Source: Sedimentisphaerales bacterium
GTDB lineage: Bacteria; Planctomycetota; Phycisphaerae; Sedimentisphaerales; SM23-30
Reading direction: 5' to 3'
NCBI GenBank assembly: GCA_030636065.1
Contig: DAOVXR010000030.1
Location: 1-10,870 of the forward strand
Length of the DNA: 10,870 bases
This document shows, piece by piece, positions 5,728 to 10,870 of this stretch. The first letter of the stretch is position 1; each line of letters begins with the position of its first letter. A program made the translations under genes and the position numbers. The notes beneath the pieces were generated by a model. The model saw only the letters and a program-made list of their open reading frames with translations. It ran no database searches and had not been told where the DNA came from.

Positions 5728-6261
5728 TTAGAGATTGCGTTTTGTTTTCCGGCGTTTGCGGGCGAAGAACTCCTGCAGAACCTGACGGCAAGGCTCGGCC
5801 ATGAATCCGGAGATCACCTCAATACGGTGGTTCAACCGTTCGTCCTGAACAATATTGTAAAGGCTTTCGCAGGCCCCGGCCTTGGGGTCGGCAGGGCCAT
5901 AGACCAGTCTGTCAAGCCGCGACAACACCAACGCCCCGGCACACATCGGACATGGTTCCAGCGTAACATACATCGTACAGCCGATCAGCCGCCAGGTCTC
6001 CAGATACGCGGCGGCCTGTGTCAGAGCAATCATTTCGGCGTGGGCTGTCGGATCAGAGAGCACCTCTCGCTGATTGTGCGCCCGGCCGATGATTTTGCCC
6101 TGATACTCAATAACCGCCCCGACAGGCACTTCGTCCTCTTCAGCACCGGCAAGCGCCTCCTGCAAAGCTATGTTCATATACCGGCTTGCACAACTCAGAT
6201 CAAATGTCGATTCCACAGGCAACGAATTGAACGAATTACTTATTTCATCGGGGTTTTTCAT
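5728..6261 (-). CDS. tRNA-specific adenosine deaminase TadA
   Basis: Deaminates adenosine 34 to inosine in the anticodon of tRNA-Arg(ACG), allowing one tRNA to read several CGN codons. It acts as a cytoplasmic zinc-dependent dimer. The 177-residue sequence contains the zinc/catalytic motif HAE (74-76, Glu75 region) and PCPMCAGA (103-110, Cys104 and Cys107), plus the preceding PVGAVI and NQRE segments and the family-typical GPADPKAGA (122-130). About 25 extra N-terminal residues precede the conserved core. ATG 6261 has only a weak GAG upstream, and an internal ATG at 6177 (MNIALQEA) is an alternative that would give a length closer to typical TadA. The gene stands alone on its strand. Confidence 0.93.
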   Translation of the reverse strand: MKNPDEISNSFNSLPVESTFDLSCASRYMNIALQEALAGAEEDEVPVGAVIEYQGKIIGRAHNQREVLSDPTAHAEMIALTQAAAYLETWRLIGCTMYVTLEPCPMCAGALVLSRLDRLVYGPADPKAGACESLYNIVQDERLNHRIEVISGFMAEPCRQVLQEFFARKRRKTKRNL

Positions 6262-6574
6262 AGCTCGTAACCATAACCGTCTTGCCCGAAGCCGTCAAGG
6301 AAAGGAAAGAATTTGCATTTCGAGTGCCATACAGTTGACACTAACCTTGTCTTTTCATTAGGTCCATACAAATCTAATAGGGTATCCTGCAGCGATAAGG
6401 ATTGCATTTATGGGCTAAGAGGTTCTTTATTGGGGTATGAGGTAGGGATTGTGGAGCTGACTGCCAAGTGGGCGGTGGAGTACGGGGGGAGCGAGTGAGA
6501 GATAAGCCGGTGTTGCCCGGAATAGAGTAGAGGCGGCACCGGTTTATACCAATGCGTTTTTCCTGAGGGATTCC
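6262..6574. other. Non-coding spacer upstream of the small membrane-protein genes
   Basis: No gene is called here. A 61-codon frame (6313-6498, plus strand) ends in YEVGIVELTAKWAVEYGGSE, which looks protein-like, but it has no ribosome site or recognisable domain. It might be the remnant of a decayed gene. G-rich sequence (6436-6495) and a long hairpin (6504-6545) fill the right half. Confidence 0.5.
6504..6545 (+). repeat. 14-bp hairpin with 14-base loop
   Basis: Arms 6504-6517 and 6532-6545 pair over 14 positions with three G-U pairs and no mismatch as plus-strand RNA. The core is CCGGTG/CACCGG. It lies 30 bases upstream of the -35 box of the next promoter. It lacks a proper U-run and may be a terminator, a structured RNA or a further intergenic palindrome. 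Confidence 0.55.
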
Positions 6575-6603
6575 TTGATTTGCCGTGTAAGAGATGGTAA
6601 AAT
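6575..6603 (+). promoter_or_regulatory. Promoter of the two small membrane-protein genes
   Basis: TTGATT (6575-6580) and TAAAAT (6598-6603) with a 17-bp spacer. The transcript would begin near 6610, leaving a leader of about 48 bases before ATG 6658. Confidence 0.55.
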
Positions 6604-6657
6604 CACCGCTGGTTTTTAATCAGGGGGGATTTGTAACAGGTGCAGGTAGAAAATTTT

Positions 6658-7083
6658 ATGGCAAAAAAGGGTTCCGGGCAGTCTAAGAACACGTATAACC
6701 CATACTTGGCAGGTCTATTGGCCTGGCTGGTACCGGGCGCCGGCCATTGGTATCTGGGTCAGCGAAGCCGGGGCAGCGTGATATTCACGGCAGTCGGCAT
6801 AACATTCCTGATGGGAATCATGCTAAGCGGACTGGAAATGATCGATCCGCAAAATGCAAAAGCCTGGTTCTGTGCGCAACTTCTGTGCGGAACACCAACC
6901 CTGATCAGCCTGCTGATTCAGGACCCAACCACTACCATCAAAGAAATATACGGCCGCGGCGTCGATCTGGGCCAGGTCTATGCCGGGGTTGCGGGACTTC
7001 TGAATCTGCTGTGCATTCTGGATGTCCTGAATCGAAAACTACAGTCTCCGGCAAAACAAAACAGCGCTGTCGAGAAAGGATAA
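6658..7083 (+). CDS. Small multi-spanning membrane protein (DUF6677/TM2-like)
   Basis: A 141-residue inner-membrane protein with four likely helices (about 16-33, 41-58, 70-88, 107-125). NPYLAGLLAWLVPGAGHWYLGQRSRG (residues 14-39) resembles the TM2-type signature in which a Pro-Gly-x-Gly-His turn precedes a Tyr-Leu-Gly-Gln-Arg segment. I recall planctomycete proteins of this kind under DUF6677, but could not verify it. The function is unknown. ATG 6658 is preferred because AGGTAG (6644-6649) lies 8 bases upstream. An in-frame GTG at 6640 with a G-run further upstream would add six residues. The gene is followed after six bases by another small membrane-protein gene whose ribosome site lies inside this one. 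Confidence 0.78.
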   Translation: MAKKGSGQSKNTYNPYLAGLLAWLVPGAGHWYLGQRSRGSVIFTAVGITFLMGIMLSGLEMIDPQNAKAWFCAQLLCGTPTLISLLIQDPTTTIKEIYGRGVDLGQVYAGVAGLLNLLCILDVLNRKLQSPAKQNSAVEKG

Positions 7084-7089
7084 AATATC

Positions 7090-7344
7090 TTGTGGAACTC
7101 GTGTTATATCCTGGCGGAATTGTTCAGTCAGCCGCTGTATGTGCCAACCAATACCCTGTCGCTCTTGTGGGCTTTGCCGATTTGCCTGAACATCGCAGTG
7201 GTCTATAAAGCAATTAAAATGGAAACCATGCGACCAAAGATATTTGTACGAGAAGTACTGCTGCTGTTTGTTACTATAATTGGTTTTTTGAGCGTAGTGG
7301 CTGTGGGATTGCTGGGTGTAGCCTGTATAGCCGGTCAGTTCTGA
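7090..7344 (+). CDS. Small two-helix membrane protein of unknown function
   Basis: An 84-residue product with hydrophobic segments near 22-40 and 53-80, separated by a short basic stretch (KAIKMETMRPK) that would face the cytoplasm. No family is recognised. The TTG start is supported by AAAGGA (7075-7080) at nine bases spacing, lying across the end of the preceding gene. The two are therefore an operon pair and probably partners in one membrane complex. The stop codon is one base from the stop of the convergent kinase gene. Confidence 0.7.
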   Translation: MWNSCYILAELFSQPLYVPTNTLSLLWALPICLNIAVVYKAIKMETMRPKIFVREVLLLFVTIIGFLSVVAVGLLGVACIAGQF

Positions 7345-7345
7345 T

Positions 7346-8317
7346 TTATTTACACGTCCCTGGTGCTGAAGAAGAAGTTGATGTCTTAATTTTTCTTTCT
7401 GCTTTGGGCCATGTCGTTGTTTCGCTCAGTCCCCAGGCCTTGGCTGTACCGGCCTTAAGTGCTGTCCGCAGTGCCGTCCGGCTATCTCCCTTTTGCGTCC
7501 AACCCTTTAAGAAACCTGCCAACAGATAATCGCCGCAGCCGAGTGTCGATTGTACGTTCCGAGCCTTGCCCTGGTATCGCACCTGGTAACTGCCCTCAGC
7601 GGTAACCAGTATCGCTCCCTTTTCACCCCTGCTGATAAGAATATGCTCCACCTGGCCCAACAAACTTTCTCCGGCTTTTATCAGTGTTTGTGGGTTATCC
7701 GCGAGTTTTTCGTCCAGCAGTTCTCCAAGTTCCTCCACATTCGGCTTGATCAACCACACGCCCCCATCGTGTACAATTGCTTTCAGCATCGGCCCTGAAC
7801 TGTCCACCGCCACTTTTGCTCCTTTTGCCCGGCATCGGCCCATAATCCGCAGCACCTCCGGCAAAAACGATATTTCACCCGGCGATCCGGCAAAAACGCA
7901 TATCCGGTCCCGGCCGATTATCTTGTCTATGTCTCGATATAAATTCTTCAGGTTTTTTTTGGAAGACAACCCGCTCACCGACCGTAAATGCACCTCGCGA
8001 TTGTTTTTTTGATCGATGATATTGACATTTTGCCTGGTTCTTCCGTCAACAACTGTAAAACGGGTCTTGACAAACCGGCTCAGGGAGGCCGCCTGCTGCT
8101 TCATTTGCGGATAATCATCCCGACCCCACAACCCCGCAGCATAACTCTTCACTGCCATCCAGGCCAATGCCCGCGAAACATTCAGGGCCTTGCCGGCCGG
8201 GCGAAACTCCTGACTGCTGATTTGTTTGTGCTCGCCCCATTCCAGCCCGTCCACCCGGCAGAATATGTCCCAGCAGGGATTTATCCCTATAGTTATGATC
8301 TTCCCTCTATACTTCAT
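7346..8317 (-). CDS. PfkB-family sugar-phosphate kinase (1-phosphofructokinase/tagatose-6-phosphate kinase type)
   Basis: A 323-residue ribokinase-fold kinase that uses ATP to phosphorylate a sugar or sugar phosphate. GINPCWD (11-17) corresponds to the TLNPAID start of FruK/LacC enzymes. PAGKALNVSRAL (40-51) matches the substrate-binding GGKGxNVxRAL. KPNVEEL (191-197) and ISRGEKGAIL (228-237) are also typical. The anion-hole motif is STLGCGD (257-263) with catalytic Asp263; the usual GAGD alanine is Cys261, a mild oddity. ATG 8317 has GGGGA upstream. The gene is divergent from the aldolase gene across a shared operator-like palindrome. Substrate specificity among fructose-1-P, tagatose-6-P or another hexose phosphate cannot be read from sequence. 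Confidence 0.85.
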   Translation of the reverse strand: MKYRGKIITIGINPCWDIFCRVDGLEWGEHKQISSQEFRPAGKALNVSRALAWMAVKSYAAGLWGRDDYPQMKQQAASLSRFVKTRFTVVDGRTRQNVNIIDQKNNREVHLRSVSGLSSKKNLKNLYRDIDKIIGRDRICVFAGSPGEISFLPEVLRIMGRCRAKGAKVAVDSSGPMLKAIVHDGGVWLIKPNVEELGELLDEKLADNPQTLIKAGESLLGQVEHILISRGEKGAILVTAEGSYQVRYQGKARNVQSTLGCGDYLLAGFLKGWTQKGDSRTALRTALKAGTAKAWGLSETTTWPKAERKIKTSTSSSAPGTCK

Positions 8318-8350
8318 ACTATTTTCCCCATTAACACGATCTGTAAAAAG

Positions 8351-8364
8351 CGTAACCGGTTACG
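8351..8364. promoter_or_regulatory. LacI-family-like operator in a divergent intergenic region
   Basis: CGTAACCGGTTACG is a perfect 14-bp palindrome with the central CG and AAC/GTT flanks typical of LacI/GalR-family operators. It lies 34 bases from the kinase start and just upstream of the aldolase promoter, so one bound regulator could control both genes. No regulator gene is in the window. Confidence 0.55.
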
Positions 8365-8371
8365 AAAAAAC

Positions 8372-8400
8372 TTGCTGATAACCAGTTTTTATGATACAAT
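8372..8400 (+). promoter_or_regulatory. Promoter of the aldolase gene
   Basis: TTGCTG (8372-8377) and TACAAT (8395-8400) are separated by 17 bp. The predicted transcript starts near 8407, about 38 bases before ATG 8445. The palindrome at 8351-8364 lies immediately upstream. Confidence 0.55.
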
Positions 8401-8444
8401 GAATGTTTCGTACTTGTATGTAGTATATGTCAATTGGAGTTATT

Positions 8445-9413
8445 ATGAAACAAGCACCCTGGATCAATTATCGGCCGGAAATCAAGATTCTCGACTGTAC
8501 CATCCGCGACGGAGGCCTTATCAACGGTCATATGTTCGAGGATGGTCTGGTCAAGGCTGTCTATGATACCTGCGTGGCAGCAGGGATCGATTATATGGAA
8601 TTGGGCTATAAGGGCGACAAAAAAATCTTCGCTCCTGACAAACACGGCGACTGGAAATATTGCGATGAAGACGACATTCGACGCATTGTCGGCGACAATG
8701 ATTCACAATTGAAGTTGTCCGTTATGGCTGATGCTGAAAAGTGCGACTTCAAAAAGGACATCCTCCCCAAAGATCAGTCTGTCATCGATCTGATTCGTGT
8801 TGCCACCTACATCCACCAGGTCCCCACCGCCGTGGCTATGATAAAAGACGCCAAGGACAAGGGATACGAAGTTACTGTTAATCTTATGGCAGTATCCGTT
8901 GTCCAGGAACGTGAACTGAACGAGGCTTTGGATATTTTTGTTCAGACGGACGTGGACGCTGTTATTCTGGTCGATAGTTACGGCGTGTTATATTCTGAGC
9001 GGGTCCATGATTATATCAAGCGGTACTTAAAAGCCGTTAAGGGTACCGGCAAAGAGGTCGGCATCCACGCTCACAATAATCAGCAGTTGGCTTTTGCCAA
9101 TACGATTGACGCACTCGTCGCCGGGGCCAATCGACTGGACGCTACTATGAGCGGTATCGGCCGAGGGGCAGGCAACTGTCCAATGGAGTTATTGTTGGGC
9201 TTTTTGCACAATCCAAAATTCAAGCTTCGGCCGGTACTACAGTGTATCCAGGATCATTTCATTCCGCTCCGCGAAAAAATCGAATGGGGCTGTCTGATTC
9301 CTTATTTCATCACAGCCCATTTCAATCAGCATCCTCGTTCCGCCATCGAACTGCGAGCAGGCGAAGACAAGGATAACTATGTTGATTTCTACGACCACTG
9401 GAACGAATCATAA
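8445..9413 (+). CDS. DRE-TIM metallolyase / aldolase (HMGL-like, COG0119 type)
   Basis: A 322-residue TIM-barrel enzyme of the HMG-CoA lyase/4-hydroxy-2-oxovalerate aldolase/isopropylmalate synthase superfamily. It is expected to use a divalent metal to make or break a carbon-carbon bond next to a 2-oxo acid. LDCTIRDGG (residues 16-24) carries the defining D-x-x-R-D pattern, HAHNN (208-212) gives the His-x-His metal ligands, and GIGRGAGN (237-244) is the conserved phosphate/acid loop. It lacks the C-terminal domains of the large synthases and the communication domain of 4-hydroxy-2-oxovalerate aldolase. ATG 8445 is chosen because GGAG (8436-8439) lies five bases upstream; ATG 8427, six codons earlier, has no ribosome site. 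It is divergent from the sugar kinase. The exact reaction is unknown. Confidence 0.82.
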   Translation: MKQAPWINYRPEIKILDCTIRDGGLINGHMFEDGLVKAVYDTCVAAGIDYMELGYKGDKKIFAPDKHGDWKYCDEDDIRRIVGDNDSQLKLSVMADAEKCDFKKDILPKDQSVIDLIRVATYIHQVPTAVAMIKDAKDKGYEVTVNLMAVSVVQERELNEALDIFVQTDVDAVILVDSYGVLYSERVHDYIKRYLKAVKGTGKEVGIHAHNNQQLAFANTIDALVAGANRLDATMSGIGRGAGNCPMELLLGFLHNPKFKLRPVLQCIQDHFIPLREKIEWGCLIPYFITAHFNQHPRSAIELRAGEDKDNYVDFYDHWNES

Positions 9414-9425
9414 AATGAAGAAGTA

Positions 9426-9516
9426 GTGAGTGGTGAGAAGGAGAGAAGAAAAGAACATCGAATTAAAAAAATATTGAATAAAGAAAACCTCGTGGGGTAA
9501 GACCCCACCCTACGAG
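9426..9516 (+). repeat. Dispersed intergenic repeat, copy 2: purine-rich segment plus hairpin
   Basis: The 22 bases 9426-9447 match 1954-1975 with one difference. They begin 12 bases after a stop codon, as copy 1 begins shortly after one. After 44 AT-rich bases comes the hairpin GTGGGGT-AAG-ACCCCAC (9492-9508), followed by CCTACGAG. It has the same 7-3-7 geometry as copy 1 (1979-1995), with different stem bases that still pair. Confidence 0.75.
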
Positions 9517-9529
9517 ACTACAAAAAAAT

Positions 9530-9551
9530 GGTGCGATACATCACACCCTAC
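9530..9551 (+). repeat. Third hairpin-CTAC unit, overlapping the end of fdhD
   Basis: GGTGCGA (9530-9536) and TCACACC (9541-9547) pair with one mismatch around a four-base loop, followed by CTAC (9548-9551). The design matches the hairpins at 1979-1995 and 9492-9508. The CTA (9548-9550) is the complement of the fdhD stop codon TAG. Confidence 0.55.
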
Positions 9552-10357
9552 TTAACTGCTATTCGGTGTGAGTGGCAATATACTGTTGCCTCTTTACCCC
9601 TTACAAATCCGCACAGTGTAATGTTGCACTGCCGAGCCACCTCGACGGATAGTGTTGTCGGTGCTGAAACCGCCGCGATCAGCTCCACCCCGGCCCGTGC
9701 GGCCTTGGCCGCCATCTCGAAACTTACCCGACCAGACAGTACCGCCGCGCAGCCTGCCGTGGGTATCTCTTGCAAAATGCACTTGCCAACCGCTTTGTCA
9801 AAAGCGTTATGTCTTCCGATGTCCTCGCCAACCGCTATAATCTCCCCAGCCCGTATCAGTCCCACCGCGTGTGTTCCGCCGGTCCGCCGGAAAATCTCCT
9901 GCCGTTCCCGTAGCGCTTCGGGCATCCGGGTAAGCTCTTCCTTTGTTATACGCAGGCTATCGCCCGCCGTCGGCAGTGACTGTGTAATTTTTTCGATAGC
10001 CTCACTGCCGCAAATCCCGCATGAACTGACGATTAAGACCCCGCGTTGCTCCTTCGTCTCTTTGTTGCCATCGGCCAACCGCATCCGAATTATCTGTCGA
10101 TTGTCCGGACACACCTCCAGCAAATGAATATCGTTTTTATTCCTGATCAAACCTTCCGAAAAGGCAAAGCCCACCGCCAGCGCCATCTCGTCACAGGGCG
10201 TGCACATCATGGTATAGGTACCAACATCTTTGATCTCGACCGTCAAGGGTTCTTCCCGTACAACCTCCCGCTTTTGGCGATTGAGCAGTTCCGCCCCCTC
10301 GGCCACACAATCAACCTCGATGTCAGCCGTTACGTTGTGATATTCGTTATTCCACAT
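9548..10357 (-). CDS. Formate dehydrogenase accessory sulfurtransferase FdhD
   Basis: FdhD transfers sulfur from the IscS desulfurase to the molybdenum/tungsten bis-PGD cofactor, forming the sulfido ligand that formate dehydrogenases need. It acts in the cytoplasm. The sequence is 269 residues, near the usual 260-280. EEPLTV (35-40), ALAVGFAFSEGLI (59-71), the active-site loop SSCGICG (111-117, Cys113 and Cys116), TGGTHAVGL (159-167) and EDIGRHNAFDK (178-188) are all diagnostic. ATG 10357 has no ribosome site and directly follows a hairpin with a T-run. An in-frame GTG at 10306 with GAGG eight bases upstream would give 252 residues and keep every motif. The stop codon TAG lies in a repeat. 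mobA lies upstream on the same strand. Confidence 0.93.
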   Translation of the reverse strand: MWNNEYHNVTADIEVDCVAEGAELLNRQKREVVREEPLTVEIKDVGTYTMMCTPCDEMALAVGFAFSEGLIRNKNDIHLLEVCPDNRQIIRMRLADGNKETKEQRGVLIVSSCGICGSEAIEKITQSLPTAGDSLRITKEELTRMPEALRERQEIFRRTGGTHAVGLIRAGEIIAVGEDIGRHNAFDKAVGKCILQEIPTAGCAAVLSGRVSFEMAAKAARAGVELIAAVSAPTTLSVEVARQCNITLCGFVRGKEATVYCHSHRIAVK

Positions 10358-10361
10358 TATT

Positions 10362-10380
10362 AAAAAAAGACGCCAGCGTC
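10362..10380 (-). terminator. Terminator-like hairpin directly before fdhD
   Basis: On the minus strand GACGC and GCGTC (10380-10376 and 10373-10369) form a short stem followed by seven T (10368-10362). The stem is only 4-5 bp, so strength is doubtful. It would end the mobA transcript or attenuate fdhD, whose first possible ATG begins four bases after the T-run. Confidence 0.4.
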
Positions 10381-10394
10381 AAAAGTTTTTCGAC

Positions 10395-10415
10395 CCCACG
10401 ATTTTGGAGCGTGGG
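10395..10415. repeat. CCCACG/CGTGGG hairpin in the mobA-fdhD spacer
   Basis: CCCACG (10395-10400) pairs with CGTGGG (10410-10415) around nine bases. Together with TCACAT/ATGTGA (10451-10456 and 10469-10474), which abuts the mobA stop, and the hairpin at 10369-10380, the 117-base spacer holds three potential stem-loops. It contains no gene. Confidence 0.5.
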
Positions 10416-10474
10416 TGCTGTTTTTGCACAGTTTTTCGGACTTTTGGCGGTCACATCAAAAATGAGAAATGTGA

Positions 10475-10870
10475 TTAAGCCTGTTTTCTGGAACGTCTGC
10501 CGGCGATTTCCTTTGCCCTGGCGAAATCGACGGGTGTATTAACATTCAAAAAGCTCAACAGTTCCGGATCAACCGTTTTTATTTCTTCTTCGGCAATCTC
10601 GCATACGTTCAACCGCTCATAAAACGATACCATCTTCCGCTGTCCCGCATCCAGGGACTGTTTTATTGCCGGCAGTACATTTTTGTGATAGACCGCCAGC
10701 ATCGGCTCTCGATAGCCGTTCACTACCGGGACAACTATATCGCTTTCGGGTGCCGCCTTCATCAATAACCGGGCCAATTGATAATTATCGAACGGCATAT
10801 CACACGCGGTTACCAGACTCCTCTCGTAACTGCCGGCCTTTAGTCCCGAATACAAACCCATCAACGGGCC
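10475..10870 (-). CDS. Molybdenum cofactor guanylyltransferase MobA (3' part; 5' end outside window)
   Basis: MobA attaches GMP from GTP to molybdopterin to make the guanine-dinucleotide cofactor used by formate dehydrogenase and related enzymes. The last 131 codons are visible, and the reading frame stays open to the window edge, beginning GPLMGLYSGL, which matches the family's GP-L-x-G-[IL]-x-x-GL segment. VTACDMPF carries the metal-binding Asp, followed by YREPMLAVYH and the C-terminal FLNVNTPVDFARA, all typical of MobA. The N-terminal GTP-binding GGxSxRMGxDK loop must lie beyond 10870. With fdhD downstream on the same strand, it forms a cofactor-maturation pair. Full-length MobA is usually about 190-210 residues. 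Confidence 0.9.
   Translation of the reverse strand, partial: GPLMGLYSGLKAGSYERSLVTACDMPFDNYQLARLLMKAAPESDIVVPVVNGYREPMLAVYHKNVLPAIKQSLDAGQRKMVSFYERLNVCEIAEEEIKTVDPELLSFLNVNTPVDFARAKEIAGRRSRKQA

Noticed and set aside
5722..6270. 182-codon plus-strand frame opposite tadA
   Set aside because: It is a shadow of tadA, whose HAE and PCxxC motifs establish the minus-strand frame.
6313..6498. 61-codon plus-strand frame ending in WAVEYGGSE
   Set aside because: The end looks protein-like, but there is no ribosome site, no promoter and no recognisable family. It was left as a possible gene remnant in the spacer description.
7988..8566. 192-codon plus-strand frame across the kinase start and the divergent promoter
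   Set aside because: It overlaps two well-supported genes, the operator-like dyad and the aldolase promoter, and its translation shows no conserved motif.
10358..10474. Direct assignment of the mobA-fdhD spacer as a Moco riboswitch
   Set aside because: The spacer is short, and I cannot match its stems to the Moco RNA consensus by eye. It is reported only as an unassigned structured leader.

Overview
The window looks like a chromosomal segment of a planctomycete, probably of the Phycisphaerae/Sedimentisphaerales type. This is an inference. It rests on a Tat-exported Gfo/Idh/MocA-fold enzyme of the GH109 type, small multi-spanning membrane proteins resembling planctomycete families, moderate GC content with AT-rich spacers, and gaps filled with short dispersed repeats. 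There is no rRNA, tRNA, CRISPR array, phage gene or intact transposase. The genes form short operons on both strands, and every recognised gene except the right-hand partial one (mobA) is complete.

Layout. (1) 242-2275, plus strand: a metalloid/thiol-stress cassette of ArsR-type repressor, ArsP/YraQ-type permease and minimal thioredoxin. It is driven by a promoter whose spacer holds a perfect 16-bp palindrome. (2) 2309-2661: a gene-less stretch with imperfect terminal inverted repeats, a candidate MITE. (3) 2693-4677, minus strand: an exported GH109-like enzyme followed by a short-form N-acetylglutamate-synthase-like acetyltransferase, separated by AT-rich repeats. (4) 4797-5663, plus: a four-helix membrane protein of unknown function, convergent with tadA (5728-6261, minus), the tRNA adenosine deaminase. 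(5) 6262-6657: a long spacer with a 14-bp hairpin and a promoter leading into two small membrane-protein genes (6658-7344). (6) 7346-9413: a PfkB-type sugar kinase (minus) and a DRE-TIM aldolase (plus), divergent around a perfect palindrome resembling a LacI-family operator. (7) 9424-9551: dispersed hairpin repeats. (8) 9548-10870, minus: fdhD and the 3' part of mobA, both for molybdenum-cofactor enzymes, separated by a structured 117-bp leader.

How the genes may work together. The first cassette is a coherent sense-and-export module: the repressor carries a Cys-Val-Cys metalloid motif, the permease has a Cys-Ser-Cys motif in a membrane helix, and the thioredoxin could reduce either partner or the substrate. 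mobA and fdhD both serve Mo/W-bisPGD enzymes such as formate dehydrogenase, so such an enzyme is expected elsewhere in the genome. The sugar kinase and aldolase probably share regulation, but their substrates cannot be read from the sequence.

Most unusual material. The clearest pattern is a family of short intergenic hairpins, each followed by CTAC. The stems differ in sequence but keep pairing, and one copy supplies the stop codon of fdhD. Next are the candidate MITE behind the thioredoxin gene and the terminator-like hairpin directly against the fdhD start. No wholly new multi-gene system could be demonstrated.
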